Both the position numbers and the translations under genes were made by a program. From Hyphomicrobiales bacterium (GTDB lineage Bacteria > Pseudomonadota > Alphaproteobacteria > Rhizobiales > Aestuariivirgaceae), in the NCBI GenBank assembly GCA_025359215.1, contig JANYHE010000136.1, positions 1 through 64,000 of the forward strand: a stretch of DNA of 64,000 bases, written 5' to 3'. Below, in pieces: positions 25,632 through 35,864 of the stretch. Every line of letters starts with the position of its first letter. Position 1 is the first letter of the stretch. The notes beneath the pieces are model-generated. The model made no database searches. It was not told where the DNA came from and worked only from the letters and a program-made list of their open reading frames with translations.

Positions 25632-26000
25632 TCAACGAACCGGAACTAAAACTTCCGTACCATTGCCGCCGTTTCCTGCAATGGTCCATAAGCCATTCAA
25701 TGTGCCATCGGCTGCCACTTTATAAATAACCAAGCCAACAACATCACCCATCTTGTATGCAGCAGCAAAGCTATCATCATTGCGCATACAAATGCCGTCA
25801 GATGTTGAACTTCCCGTCACCTAGTGAATTTCACATGTAGTTTCCGAAGTGAGCGAGATCGTGGCATCACCCGAATAAGTGGTGCCATTGATATTGGTGC
25901 CTTCAACTTTATAGTTGCCACCAATGGAAACATTTTCAGCGTGAGCTGAAATGCTCAGAACTGTAGTGAACAGGCAGGCTGTGAGAAGTTTCTTGATCAT
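25632..26000 (-). pseudogene. Small secreted protein of unknown function with an in-frame amber codon (codon 60)
   Basis: [124 protein letters not shown] at 25823-25821, frame otherwise open. Confidence 0.7.
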
Positions 26001-26566
26001 TTTGTTGCCTTTGGCGATAAAATCATAATGATTTGGCGGCCTTCAAAACGAGGCTCCATTTCAACTTTTGCAATTTCACCAGTGTCAGCTTTAACCCGGT
26101 TCAAAAGCTTATGGCCCAATTCCTGATGGTCCATTTCACGACCACGAAAACGCAAAGTCACTTTCACTTTGTCGCCTTCGCCAAAAAAGCGCATGGCGGC
26201 TTTCAGCTTCACATCATAATCATGATCATCGATCATGGGACGTAATTTAATTTCTTTAATTTCAATCACGCGCTGCTTCTTGCGCGCTTCAGACGCCTTC
26301 TTCTGTTCTTGGAATTTAAACTTTCCGAAATCGAGAATCTTGGCCACCGGTGGCTTGGCATCGGGTGATATTTCTACGAGATCAAGATTGGCCTCTTCAG
26401 CCATAATCAGCGCTTGCCGTGTGGGCACCACGCCAACATTATTGCCATCAGCATCGATCAAGCGCACTTCGCGGCTGTCAATGCGGTTATTGATTTTGTG
26501 CGTTTCTTCCTTAGGGGCAGGCGTGGCACTGCGAATAGGTGCCGGTTTGCGTGGAGGTATGCTCAA
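25997..26566 (-). CDS. infC: Translation initiation factor IF-3
   Basis: [29 protein letters not shown]...[33 protein letters not shown]. Confidence 0.97.
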   Translation of the reverse strand: MSIPPRKPAPIRSATPAPKEETHKINNRIDSREVRLIDADGNNVGVVPTRQALIMAEEANLDLVEISPDAKPPVAKILDFGKFKFQEQKKASEARKKQRVIEIKEIKLRPMIDDHDYDVKLKAAMRFFGEGDKVKVTLRFRGREMDHQELGHKLLNRVKADTGEIAKVEMEPRFEGRQIIMILSPKATK

Positions 26567-26664
26567 GTGGGTTTAGTCTCCTTGGTTAATCGCCGGAACA
26601 CCAATTGCGAATCCAGCGAGGTTTCATTAGCAGAGATGATAAGTTTGCATAAGGGGCATTCGCA

Positions 26665-27462
26665 ATGGCTCAATCCGCCTTCGACAATCATCTCACAGGC
26701 AGCCATTTGGCCTACCGGCAGGATGGTGGAACCGATGAACTGGGCCAGACAGGCTTTTTCTGGCTGGGTGGGTTTATGTCTGCAATGACAGGCACCAAGG
26801 GCGAGGCCTTGGCAGAACTGGCGCGTGCCACCAGACGCACCTGCCTGCGTTTTGATTATTCCGGCCATGGTGAATCGGGCGGGCTTTTCACCGATGGCAC
26901 CATTTCAGTTTGGCTAGAGCAGGCAACCCACATGTTTCTCAGCCACACCAAGGGCAAACGCATCATTGTCGGATCATCTATGGGGGGCTGGCTTGCGCTA
27001 CTTTTAGCACGGCGTCTGCAAGCCGAAGACAAAATCGCCTTCCGCCGCATTGCCGGAATGGTGTTGATCGCACCCGCCACCGACATGACGCAAGACTTGA
27101 TGTGGAATGAATTTGGGCTTTCGGAAAAACAAGCTTTGAGCGACCACGGGGTCTATTTACAACCCTCAGACTATGGCGAGCCCTATCCCATAACGGCGGC
27201 CCTTTTGGCTGATGGCATGCAGCACCTGCTTTTTCCAGAAGGTTTAAATCTGCCCTTTCCAATCCGCATTTTGCAAGGTTCAAAAGATGCCGATGTGCCA
27301 CCCGCCCACGCCGTTAAAACCTTTGAGGCGCTGCACGGAGCCGATGTAACATTGACCTTCGTCAAAAATGGCGACCATAGATTATCAACGCCGGGCCAAA
27401 TCCAAATCATCAAAGAAACAGTGTTGCGTTTGGCCGAACGCGCCGATGGCGTTGGAGTTTAA
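26665..27462 (+). CDS. Alpha/beta hydrolase
   Basis: FFWLGGFMSAMTGTKGEALAELARA, GSSMGGWLALLLA nucleophile elbow, catalytic GDHRLS. Confidence 0.9.
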   Translation: MAQSAFDNHLTGSHLAYRQDGGTDELGQTGFFWLGGFMSAMTGTKGEALAELARATRRTCLRFDYSGHGESGGLFTDGTISVWLEQATHMFLSHTKGKRIIVGSSMGGWLALLLARRLQAEDKIAFRRIAGMVLIAPATDMTQDLMWNEFGLSEKQALSDHGVYLQPSDYGEPYPITAALLADGMQHLLFPEGLNLPFPIRILQGSKDADVPPAHAVKTFEALHGADVTLTFVKNGDHRLSTPGQIQIIKETVLRLAERADGVGV

Positions 27463-28028
27463 CGCTCAACCTGTTCCACGCAAATCAAGGCCTTATCTTC
27501 AGAAGTCAGGGCCTGTTCAAATTTCATGCATGTATCAGGCGCACTACGAAAAAAGCGGCACGCCTGGCATGTGCCAAAGGGCGGTTGGCTTTGGCGCTCA
27601 CGCTCACCCTCCAACAATTCTAAAACACCCCGCGCAAAACGCTTTTTTGTTTTTGCACTCAGGTTTTCAATTGATTTTTCCAGGGGCCTCAAAGGATCAT
27701 TGGCCAGAAACTGCCGGCCTAAATCCGTCAAAACCAAAACTACCGAGCGATGGTTGCCAGTGCGAACCGTTTTTGTAACGACAGCTTTTTTGACCAAAGC
27801 CGCCACTGTTTGAGAAATAGTGCCTTTGGTGGCGCCCAAATATTGGGTGAGGGCCATAGGCGAGTTTGAAAACCGGTTGCAGCGCCCCAAATAACGCAAA
27901 GCATCCCATTGGGCCGGGTTTAGACCCCCAGAATGACTGCTGCCGCGCGAAAGCCGCGACAAACGCTCAAGTTGGGCTAAAATTTGCGCAGCTGACACTT
28001 CATCAGATTTTGATTTCTTGGCCATCAT
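27459..28028 (-). CDS. MarR-family regulator with a C-terminal four-cysteine motif
   Basis: wHTH core (MALTQYLGATKGTISQTVAALVKKAVV), C-terminal CQACRFFRSAPDTCMKFEQALTSEDKALIC. Confidence 0.85.
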   Translation of the reverse strand: MMAKKSKSDEVSAAQILAQLERLSRLSRGSSHSGGLNPAQWDALRYLGRCNRFSNSPMALTQYLGATKGTISQTVAALVKKAVVTKTVRTGNHRSVVLVLTDLGRQFLANDPLRPLEKSIENLSAKTKKRFARGVLELLEGERERQSQPPFGTCQACRFFRSAPDTCMKFEQALTSEDKALICVEQVER

Positions 28029-28173
28029 AATCAAGCTGCCATGACCCATTGCATGAGGCAAGACCCCAAAAATTAAACCCGCACAATAGCTTGAACAACG
28101 CGCCTTGTTAGTATAGTTCACGCCTCATTGCGCCCCACATAAAGGTTCCAGCGGGGCTGCAAACTTCAAAAGC

Positions 28174-28264
28174 GGAAGGATGGCCGAGTGGTTTAAGGCA
28201 CACGCCTGGAACGCGTGCGTAGGTTAATAGCCTACCGAGGGTTCGAATCCCTCTTCTTCCGCCA
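28174..28264 (+). tRNA. tRNA-Ser (GGA), CCA encoded
   Basis: GGAAGGATGGCCGAGTGGTTTAAGGCACACGCCTGGAACGCGTGCGTAGG...CCTACCGAGGGTTCGAATCCCTCTTCTTCCGCCA; long variable arm. Confidence 0.97.
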
Positions 28265-28430
28265 TTGGCTTTTGTTCGCCTTTATCGTCAACCTCATCCC
28301 TTGCCTGTATTTTTAATTGTCATACAAAAACACTTGCTCGCTGGGTCGAGGCAATTTATGGTCCCCCGCAATACAGCACAAGACTGGGAATAAGTCTCAA
28401 GAGTTGGCTGTCATTAACGGGAGAAATAGG

Positions 28431-29501
28431 ATGTTAAATCGTAGACATTTCATCGCTTCAGTCGCTGGCGTTGCGGCTGCAGTGGCAGCAGGAAAAAGCT
28501 TTGCTGCTGACAAAGGCTTGATCGGCATTTCCATGCCAACAAAGTCGTCCACACGCTGGATTTCAGATGGCGAATCCATGGTGAAGGAATTCACTGGCAT
28601 GGGCTACACCACTGATCTGCAATATGCTGAAGATGATATTCCAAACCAACTTGCACAAATCGAAAACATGGTCACCAAGGGCGCCAAGGTTTTGATCATT
28701 GCGGCAATCGATGGCTCAACCATGGGCGATATTTTGCAAAAAGCGCACGATGCTGGTGCAAAAGTATTCTCTTATGATCGCTTGATCACCAAAACTGCGA
28801 ATGTTGATTATTACACAACATTTGACAATTTTGGTGTGGGCGTTTTGCAAGCCAATTCTTTGGTTGCCGGCCTTAAAGAGCGTTTCCCAAGTGTGAAACC
28901 CTGGAATGTTGAATTGTTTGGCGGCTCGCCAGATGACACCAATGCTGGCTATTTCTACAATGGTGCAATGTCTGTTCTGCAACCCATGATCGATTCGAAA
29001 GACATCGTTATTGTTTCAGGCCAAATGGGCATGGACAAGGTGGGCACACTCCGTTGGGATGGTGCCGTGGCCCAAGCCCGCATGGATAACTTGCTTTCTG
29101 CCAACTACACCGACAAAAAGGTCAACGGCGTTCTCTCGCCTTATGATGGCTTGTCACGCGGCATCATCTCGTCGCTCAAAGGTGTGGGCTATAAAGCCGG
29201 CGCTGAAATGCCTATCGTTACCGGCCAGGATGCCGAAATTGCTTCGGTCAAGGGCATGAATGCGGGCGAACAATATTCAACAGTATTCAAAGACACACGC
29301 GAACTGGCGAAAGTGACTGCGAAAATGGTTGATACTGTGCTCAGCGGCAAAGAACCTGAAATCAACGACACCAAAACCTATAATAATGGTGTGAAAGTTG
29401 TTCCTTCCTATCTGCTCACGCCACATTCAGTTGGCAAGGCCGATATCAAGGCAGCTTTGGTTGACTCAGGCTATTACACACAAGACAAGATTGATAATTA
29501 A
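28431..29501 (+). CDS. chvE: Monosaccharide ABC transporter substrate-binding protein (ChvE-like)
   Basis: Signal peptide; [27 protein letters not shown]...[34 protein letters not shown] at 28431. Confidence 0.88.
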   Translation: MLNRRHFIASVAGVAAAVAAGKSFAADKGLIGISMPTKSSTRWISDGESMVKEFTGMGYTTDLQYAEDDIPNQLAQIENMVTKGAKVLIIAAIDGSTMGDILQKAHDAGAKVFSYDRLITKTANVDYYTTFDNFGVGVLQANSLVAGLKERFPSVKPWNVELFGGSPDDTNAGYFYNGAMSVLQPMIDSKDIVIVSGQMGMDKVGTLRWDGAVAQARMDNLLSANYTDKKVNGVLSPYDGLSRGIISSLKGVGYKAGAEMPIVTGQDAEIASVKGMNAGEQYSTVFKDTRELAKVTAKMVDTVLSGKEPEINDTKTYNNGVKVVPSYLLTPHSVGKADIKAALVDSGYYTQDKIDN

Positions 29502-29512
29502 AATCTGTTGCG

Positions 29513-29550
29513 CACGGGCCTTGCCAATTGCAGGGCCCGTGTTATTTTAT
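29513..29550 (+). terminator. Stem-loop between the binding-protein and ATPase genes (attenuator or 3'-stabilising)
   Basis: CACGGGCC (29513-29520) ... GGCCCGTG (29534-29541) then TTATTTTAT. Confidence 0.55.
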
Positions 29551-29588
29551 AAAAATACAACAGCGCAAAGCTGGGTTAAGGGGAGAAC

Positions 29589-31127
29589 ATGCAGCCCATT
29601 CTTGAGATGCGCGGCATTACCAAAACATTTCCGGGCGTAAAGGCCTTGAGTGACGTCACATTGGATGTGCGTCCTGCCGAAATTCATGCTGTTGTTGGTG
29701 AAAATGGCGCTGGCAAATCCACTCTCATGAAAGTGCTTTCCGGCGTTTATCCGCACGGAAGCTATTCGGGCGACATTTATTTTGAAGGCACGGAGCGCAA
29801 ATTCGGCACCATCGCTGATAGCGAAAATTCCGGCATCATCATCATCCATCAAGAACTGGCCTTAGTGCCCCTGCTCTCTATCGCCGAAAATATCTTTCTA
29901 GGCCACGAAACCTCCAAGTTCGGCGTCATCAACCGATTTGAAGCTTTTGCACGCACCAAAGAACTTTTGAAAAAAGTGGGGCTGAACGAGCACCCCAATG
30001 CCCTCATCACCAATTTAGGAACGGGCAAACAGCAACTGGTCGAAATTGCCAAAGCGCTCAACAAAAAAGTAAAACTGCTTATCCTTGATGAACCCACGTC
30101 CAGTTTGAATGAAACTGATTCAAACTCACTTCTAGACTTGCTGATGGAACTGCGCGAGCAAGGCATTTCATCAATTATGATTTCGCATAAGCTCAATGAA
30201 ATTTCCAAAGTGGCTGACCGCATCACCGTCATTCGCGATGGCATGACTGTGGACACGCTCGATTGCCGCGCTGAAAAAATCAGTGAAGACCGTATTATCA
30301 AAGCCATGGTTGGCCGCGAACTGACAGATCGTTTTCCGCCACGCAATGCCACAATTGGCGAACCCATTTTTGAAGTCAAAAATTGGAGCTGCTACCACCC
30401 CCTCCATGCTGAACGGCAGATGATCAAGAATGTTGATCTCACCGTGCGCCGCGGCGAAGTGGTGGGCATTGCAGGCTTAATGGGTTCGGGCCGAACCGAG
30501 CTTGCCATGTCTATTTTTGGCCGGGCTTACGGGCAAAAAATTACCGGCGAAGTGAAAATCAACGGCAAGCTTGCCGATGTGAGCACCATTCCAAAAGCCA
30601 TGGATGCCAAACTGGCTTACGCCACGGAAGATCGCAAAACTTATGGTTTGGTTTTGATCGATCACATCAAACACAATATCACGCTGGCCAATCTTGATGG
30701 TGTTGCACAGTTCTCCGTGGTTGACGATCTGGTGGAATTGGCCATCGCCAACAAATATAAACGCGACTTAGCCATTCGCTGCTCATCAGTTTTTCAGACC
30801 ACAGTGAACCTTTCCGGCGGCAATCAACAAAAAGTTGTGCTGTCAAAATGGCTGTTCTCCGGCCCTGATGTTCTAATTCTCGATGAACCCACACGGGGCA
30901 TTGATGTGGGTGCAAAATACGAAATTTATGGCATCATCAATCAACTCGCCGAAGCGGGCAAAGCCGTGATTGTCATCTCATCTGAAATGCAAGAGTTGCT
31001 TGGAATCTCGGACCGCATTTATGTAATGAATGAAGGCAAGTTTGTAGCCGAAATGCCCGCCAAAGAAGCGAGCCAAGAAAAAATCATGCGCGCAATTATG
31101 AAATCATACGGACAAAAAAATGACTGA
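29589..31127 (+). CDS. gguA: Sugar ABC transporter ATP-binding protein (GguA/MmsA/XylG type)
   Basis: Two ATPase cassettes: [49 protein letters not shown]. Confidence 0.9.
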   Translation: MQPILEMRGITKTFPGVKALSDVTLDVRPAEIHAVVGENGAGKSTLMKVLSGVYPHGSYSGDIYFEGTERKFGTIADSENSGIIIIHQELALVPLLSIAENIFLGHETSKFGVINRFEAFARTKELLKKVGLNEHPNALITNLGTGKQQLVEIAKALNKKVKLLILDEPTSSLNETDSNSLLDLLMELREQGISSIMISHKLNEISKVADRITVIRDGMTVDTLDCRAEKISEDRIIKAMVGRELTDRFPPRNATIGEPIFEVKNWSCYHPLHAERQMIKNVDLTVRRGEVVGIAGLMGSGRTELAMSIFGRAYGQKITGEVKINGKLADVSTIPKAMDAKLAYATEDRKTYGLVLIDHIKHNITLANLDGVAQFSVVDDLVELAIANKYKRDLAIRCSSVFQTTVNLSGGNQQKVVLSKWLFSGPDVLILDEPTRGIDVGAKYEIYGIINQLAEAGKAVIVISSEMQELLGISDRIYVMNEGKFVAEMPAKEASQEKIMRAIMKSYGQKND

Positions 31128-32343
31128 CGCAACCCAAATAAAACCCGATTTCATGCGCTTTGTTAAACGCAATATTCGCGATTACGCGTTGTTGCTTTCG
31201 CTCCTCGCCATCATGGTTTTTTTCCAATTCAATACCAATGGCACGTTGTTCAAACCCGTCAACATGACCAATTTGCTTTTGCAGAACAGTTACATTGTGG
31301 TGATGGCGCTGGGCATGCTGCTGGTGATTGTGGCAGGCCATATTGATCTATCTGTGGGTTCCGTTTCCGGTTTTGTGGGCGCTGTTGCGGCTGTGCTGAT
31401 GACAGGCACTTCACCCAACCCTGATTTATTCACCATTCCGAAATTTGATTTCGTGACCGCATCAATTCTGTGTCTGGCATTGGGCGGTGCCATTGGCGCG
31501 GTGCAAGGTTATTTCATCGCTTATTATAAAATTCCGGCCTTCATTGTAACACTCGCAGGCATGTTGATTTTCAAAGGCCTTGCACTTTCAGTTTTGGGGG
31601 GCGCTTCAGTTGGACCTTTGCCACCCACATTCCAATTGCTCAGCACCGGATTTCTCCCAGACATTTTTGACGTCCAACTGTTTGGTGCGCCTTTTAATCT
31701 CTTGGCACTGCTCATTGGTTCCTTGATCACTGCTTTGCTGATTTATTTCAATTTCAGAGAGCGGCGCAGCCAATTGCAGCACGGCTTGGCTGAGGAACCT
31801 GAAATCATTTTCTATGGCCGAAACGTTCTCATTGCCGTGGCCCTCGTCGGGTTCAGCTTTATCATGGGGCGTTATAAAGGCTTGCCCAACGTGCTGATTG
31901 TTATGTTTTCGTTGATCGCTTTGTTCGTGTTCATCACCACGCGCACCACATTTGGCCGGCGCATTTATGCCATGGGCGGCAATGAAAAAGCAGCCAAGCT
32001 TTCAGGCGTAAACACGGAACGCCTCACCTTCTGGATATTCACCATCATGGGTGCACTCGCGGCTTTGGGTGGATTGATATTCGCAGCCCGTTTGAATGTG
32101 GCAACACCGAAAGCAGGCGCTGGCTTTGAGCTTGAAGTGATCGCCGCCTGCTTTATCGGCGGGGCCGCTGTGACGGGTGGTGTTGGCAAAATCATTGGCG
32201 CCGTGATTGGCGCATTCATCATTGGCGTGATGAACAATGGCATGTCCATCATGGGCATCGGCATTGATTGGCAATTTGTGATCAAAGGCGCTGTGTTGAT
32301 GTTCGCCGTGTTCTTGGATGTTTATTACAAGAACAAGGGCTGA
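31120..32343 (+). CDS. gguB: Sugar ABC transporter permease (GguB/XylH type)
   Basis: [55 protein letters not shown]. Confidence 0.9.
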   Translation: MTDATQIKPDFMRFVKRNIRDYALLLSLLAIMVFFQFNTNGTLFKPVNMTNLLLQNSYIVVMALGMLLVIVAGHIDLSVGSVSGFVGAVAAVLMTGTSPNPDLFTIPKFDFVTASILCLALGGAIGAVQGYFIAYYKIPAFIVTLAGMLIFKGLALSVLGGASVGPLPPTFQLLSTGFLPDIFDVQLFGAPFNLLALLIGSLITALLIYFNFRERRSQLQHGLAEEPEIIFYGRNVLIAVALVGFSFIMGRYKGLPNVLIVMFSLIALFVFITTRTTFGRRIYAMGGNEKAAKLSGVNTERLTFWIFTIMGALAALGGLIFAARLNVATPKAGAGFELEVIAACFIGGAAVTGGVGKIIGAVIGAFIIGVMNNGMSIMGIGIDWQFVIKGAVLMFAVFLDVYYKNKG

Positions 32344-32346
32344 GGC

Positions 32347-33276
32347 TTATTTGCCCCAGCGCAACACCATCGCATCCAATCTTTGGGCAATCTCAATCAG
32401 GCCCGTCCGCGTTGCCGAATGCATGGGGTAAAGCGATTGCCGCACACGGTCAGATTTTATAACGCCGCCTTGCTTCATCAAAATTTTGGCTGCACTTAAT
32501 CCGCATTGGCGATTTTCGTAATTGATCAGCGGCAACCACCGCGCATAAGCAGCAACGGCCTCAGCACGATTACCCGCAAGAAATGGATCAACAATCTGGC
32601 GTATGCCATCAGGATAGCCCCCACCCGTCATGGCCCCCGTGGCACCTGCATCAAGATCAGCCATCAAAGTTATGGCTTCTTCGCCATCCCAAGGTCCTTC
32701 AATCTCTGCACCACCCTGCGCAATCAAATCGCGCAACTTGGCTGCGGCCATAGGCACTTCAATTTTGAAATAGCGGATGTTTTGCAGCTCTTTGGCCATA
32801 CGCACCAAAAATGGAACAGATAAAGGCGTGCCGCTCACGGGCGCATCCTGAATCATTATGGGGATGGAAATTGAATTCGAAAGATGGCTGAAAAAATCAA
32901 AAATATCTTTTTCACCCAAACGAATAGTGGCCCCATGATAAGGCGGCATCACCATCACCATGCTTGCACCCAAGTTTTGCGCATCACGCGAACGTTCAGC
33001 GCAAATCTTCGCAGAAAAATGTGTCGTCGTTACAATAACCGGAACACGCCCCGCCACATGTTCAAGACAGAGCTTAGTTAAAATCTCACGTTCCGCGTCT
33101 GAAAGCGCAAATTGCTCTGAATAATTTGCAAGAATGCACAAGCCCGTAGACCCTGCATCAATCATGAAATCAAGGCAGCGCTTTTGGCCTTCCAAATCCA
33201 GTTCGCCCTGATCATCAAAAATAGTGGGCACCACGGGAAACACACCCTTGAGCGGCCTTGCCATCACAGCAGTCAT
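32347..33276 (-). CDS. Dihydrodipicolinate synthase/N-acetylneuraminate lyase family (possibly a 2-keto-3-deoxy-sugar-acid dehydratase/aldolase)
   Basis: LKGVFPVVPTIFDDQGELDLEGQKRCLDFMIDAGSTGLCILANYSEQFALSDAER; start chosen at MTAVMARPLKG. Confidence 0.87.
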   Translation of the reverse strand: MTAVMARPLKGVFPVVPTIFDDQGELDLEGQKRCLDFMIDAGSTGLCILANYSEQFALSDAEREILTKLCLEHVAGRVPVIVTTTHFSAKICAERSRDAQNLGASMVMVMPPYHGATIRLGEKDIFDFFSHLSNSISIPIMIQDAPVSGTPLSVPFLVRMAKELQNIRYFKIEVPMAAAKLRDLIAQGGAEIEGPWDGEEAITLMADLDAGATGAMTGGGYPDGIRQIVDPFLAGNRAEAVAAYARWLPLINYENRQCGLSAAKILMKQGGVIKSDRVRQSLYPMHSATRTGLIEIAQRLDAMVLRWGK

Positions 33277-33422
33277 GCTTTCTTCTCCAAATATTATAGT
33301 TTTTGTTTTCACATATCATATGGCAATAAGCAACTTTTGTTGCTCGTATCATTCATTGCAGCTCTGCACCCAAAACCACAATATTTTAACAGCTGATCGA
33401 ACTATTCGGTTATACGATCATC

Positions 33423-34538
33423 ATGACTTCAACTGAACAATTTGAAATTTTTCTGGTCGCATCACCTGGCACTGAAGCAGGGCTTCTGGCAGAGGCGCAG
33501 GCTTTAAACTTTGCAGCACCAAAACCAGTGGCGGGCGGTGTGACCGTGCAAGGTGGCTGGCCAGAGGTGTGGCGTGCCAATTTAGAGCTGCGCGGCGTGA
33601 CGCGAGTTTTGGCGCGTATTGGCAGTTTTCATGCAGGGCATTTGGCACAGCTCGATAAGCTCGCCCGGAAATTTCCATGGGGTGAATTCTTGCGGAAAGA
33701 TGTGGCCGTGCAAGTGGAAGTGACGTGCAAAAAATCCCGCATCTATCATGCCGGTGCAGCCCAACAACGCATTGAAACAGCCATCCGCGAAACTCTGGGC
33801 GCTCCAATATCGGCCGATGCAGAAGTTTGCATCAAAGCTCGCTTTGAAAATAATCTCTGCACCATCAGCATTGATACATCGGGGGATTCACTGCATAAGC
33901 GCGGCCACAAAGAAGCAATCGGCAAAGCGCCGATGCGTGAAACCTTGGCCACTCATTTTTTGCGGGCGTGCGGGTTTGATGGCACTGAACCCATTGTCGA
34001 TCCGATGTGCGGATCTGGCACATTTGTGATTGAAGCCGCCGAAATTGCCATCCACCTGTTGCCCGGCAGAACTCGAATTTTTGCTTTCGAGCAGCTCAAA
34101 TCTTTCGACGTTGAGCAATGGCAAAAAATGCAAAGCGCCAACACGCGCAAAGATACTGCTTTGAAATTTTATGGCAGCGACCGCGACGCAGGCGCCATCC
34201 GCATGAGCATCGCCAATGCTGAACGCTCAGGCGTTGCCGAGATAACCCATTTCAAACAACAGGCCGTAAGTGATCTTACCCCACCCAGTGGCCCCGCCGG
34301 ATTGGTCATCGTTAACCCGCCTTATGGTACCCGCATTGGCGACAAGAAGCCGCTTTTTGCTTTATATGCGGCACTCGGCAAAACGCTGCTCACCCGGTTT
34401 TCAGGCTGGCGTGTTGGATTAGTGACCACCGACACATCCCTAGCCAAAGCCACGGGCCTGCCCTTCGGCAAGCCTGAGATTCCGGTGAACCATGGTGGCC
34501 TTCGGGTGTTGTTATTCAAAACAGAAAAACTGAAATAA
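33423..34538 (+). CDS. THUMP-domain class I SAM-dependent RNA methyltransferase (RlmL-like)
   Basis: HKRGHKEAIGKAPMRETLA; PIVDPMCGSGTFVIEAA; LVIVNPPYGTRIGD. Confidence 0.93.
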   Translation: MTSTEQFEIFLVASPGTEAGLLAEAQALNFAAPKPVAGGVTVQGGWPEVWRANLELRGVTRVLARIGSFHAGHLAQLDKLARKFPWGEFLRKDVAVQVEVTCKKSRIYHAGAAQQRIETAIRETLGAPISADAEVCIKARFENNLCTISIDTSGDSLHKRGHKEAIGKAPMRETLATHFLRACGFDGTEPIVDPMCGSGTFVIEAAEIAIHLLPGRTRIFAFEQLKSFDVEQWQKMQSANTRKDTALKFYGSDRDAGAIRMSIANAERSGVAEITHFKQQAVSDLTPPSGPAGLVIVNPPYGTRIGDKKPLFALYAALGKTLLTRFSGWRVGLVTTDTSLAKATGLPFGKPEIPVNHGGLRVLLFKTEKLK

Positions 34539-35864
34539 TTATTTCTTCAATAATTCATCACGCATGTGCGACACAGCATTGGCATGGGCATCAAAGCCCT
34601 CATAGTTAGCCAGAACTTTTGCGTGTTTTGCTAGCTCAGGATAGCCCCGCGATGTGACGTGGGCAATGGAAGTGCGCTTGAGAAAATCAAACACTGAAAC
34701 AGCCGAAGATGTTTTGGCCCATCCGCCTGTGGGCAAGCAATGATTGGGGCCAATCACATAATTGCCAAGGGTTGAAGGTGTGTGTTCCCCCAGCAAAATT
34801 TCGCCAGCATGTTTCAAGCGACCCAGATAGTTAAAGGGCTCTTTGGCCAGAACTTCCAAATGCTCTGGTGCATATTCGTTGCAAAATGCGATGGCATCTT
34901 TTTCATCGCGCGCCAGAATAATCCCGCCCATCGCACCACCTAATACACTGGACGAAAACGAAACGCGCTGCTCACTCATCTGCTTCCAATATTCAGGGAT
35001 TGCAGCCAATGCCTCTTCAGCAACTCGCCTGCTCCACGTCACCAGATAAGCCGAACTATCGGGCCCATGCTCAGCTTCGATCAGCAAATCCAACGCAGCA
35101 AGCCTGCCATCAATAGTGTCATCTGCAAGAATGATCACTTCACTGGGGCCAGCGGGCGAGCCCGTATCAATCAAATGCGAAACTACACGCTTTGCGGCAG
35201 CAACCCACGGGCTGCCGGGGCCAACCACTTTGGCAGATTTCGTGATAGTGTCAGTGCCATAAGCCACAGCGGCAATCCCTTGCGCGCCACCTGCCTTATA
35301 GACACGGCTTACACCAGCCACGTGTGCCGCCACCAATGTGGCATCATCAATCTGCCCATCAGGACCGGGCGGCGTGATAATGCAAATCTCTTCCACACCA
35401 GCAACAACAGCTGGAATTGCAAGCATCAGCGCTGCAGAGGGAAATGCCCCTTTGCCGCGCGGCACATAACAAGCAACGGAGGGAATGGGGCTCGAACGAT
35501 CACCGCCAAACACACCGGGCCGCACCTCTTGCATCCACATCTCTTCCGGCATCTGATGTTGGTGAAATTTCCGAATCGACTCCGCCGCAAATTCCATGGC
35601 ACCGCGCACGGCTGGATCGAGCCTTTTTTCGGCTATAGCAAAATTCTCAGGCGTTGCAGCAATTTCAGGTGCTTGCACCGGTGCGCGGTCAAATTCCCTG
35701 GCAAAACGTGCCAAGGCCTCATCGCCCTCAAGCCGCACGGCCTCAATGATAGGTCGCACTTTAATCTCAAAGCTTGAAAGATCCGCCTCAGTTCGCTCTT
35801 GTAAAGTTTGGCGCTGCCCACGTGTCAGATTTGCCAGCTCTATAAAATTTATTTTTCTGGTCAT
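34539..35864 (-). CDS. Histidinol dehydrogenase-like protein (likely a divergent HisD paralog)
   Basis: VACYVPRGKGAFPSAALMLAIPA, KVVGPGSPWVAAAKR, SPAGPSEVIILAD, AEHGPDSSAYLV, GPNHCLPTGGWAKTSSAVSVFDFLKRTS. Confidence 0.85.
   Translation of the reverse strand: MTRKINFIELANLTRGQRQTLQERTEADLSSFEIKVRPIIEAVRLEGDEALARFAREFDRAPVQAPEIAATPENFAIAEKRLDPAVRGAMEFAAESIRKFHQHQMPEEMWMQEVRPGVFGGDRSSPIPSVACYVPRGKGAFPSAALMLAIPAVVAGVEEICIITPPGPDGQIDDATLVAAHVAGVSRVYKAGGAQGIAAVAYGTDTITKSAKVVGPGSPWVAAAKRVVSHLIDTGSPAGPSEVIILADDTIDGRLAALDLLIEAEHGPDSSAYLVTWSRRVAEEALAAIPEYWKQMSEQRVSFSSSVLGGAMGGIILARDEKDAIAFCNEYAPEHLEVLAKEPFNYLGRLKHAGEILLGEHTPSTLGNYVIGPNHCLPTGGWAKTSSAVSVFDFLKRTSIAHVTSRGYPELAKHAKVLANYEGFDAHANAVSHMRDELLKK

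Noticed and set aside
26604-26666. ATTGCGAAT/ATTCGCAAT inverted repeat between infC and the hydrolase gene
   Set aside because: One arm covers the start codon of the + gene; repeats of this size occur by chance many times in 64 kb.
29849-30379. 176-aa ORF antisense to gguA
   Set aside because: Ser/Arg-rich shadow ORF with no recognisable domain.
35067-35777. 236-aa ORF antisense to the HisD-like gene
   Set aside because: Entirely inside a well-supported gene on the other strand; Cys/His/Asn-rich composition typical of antisense frames.
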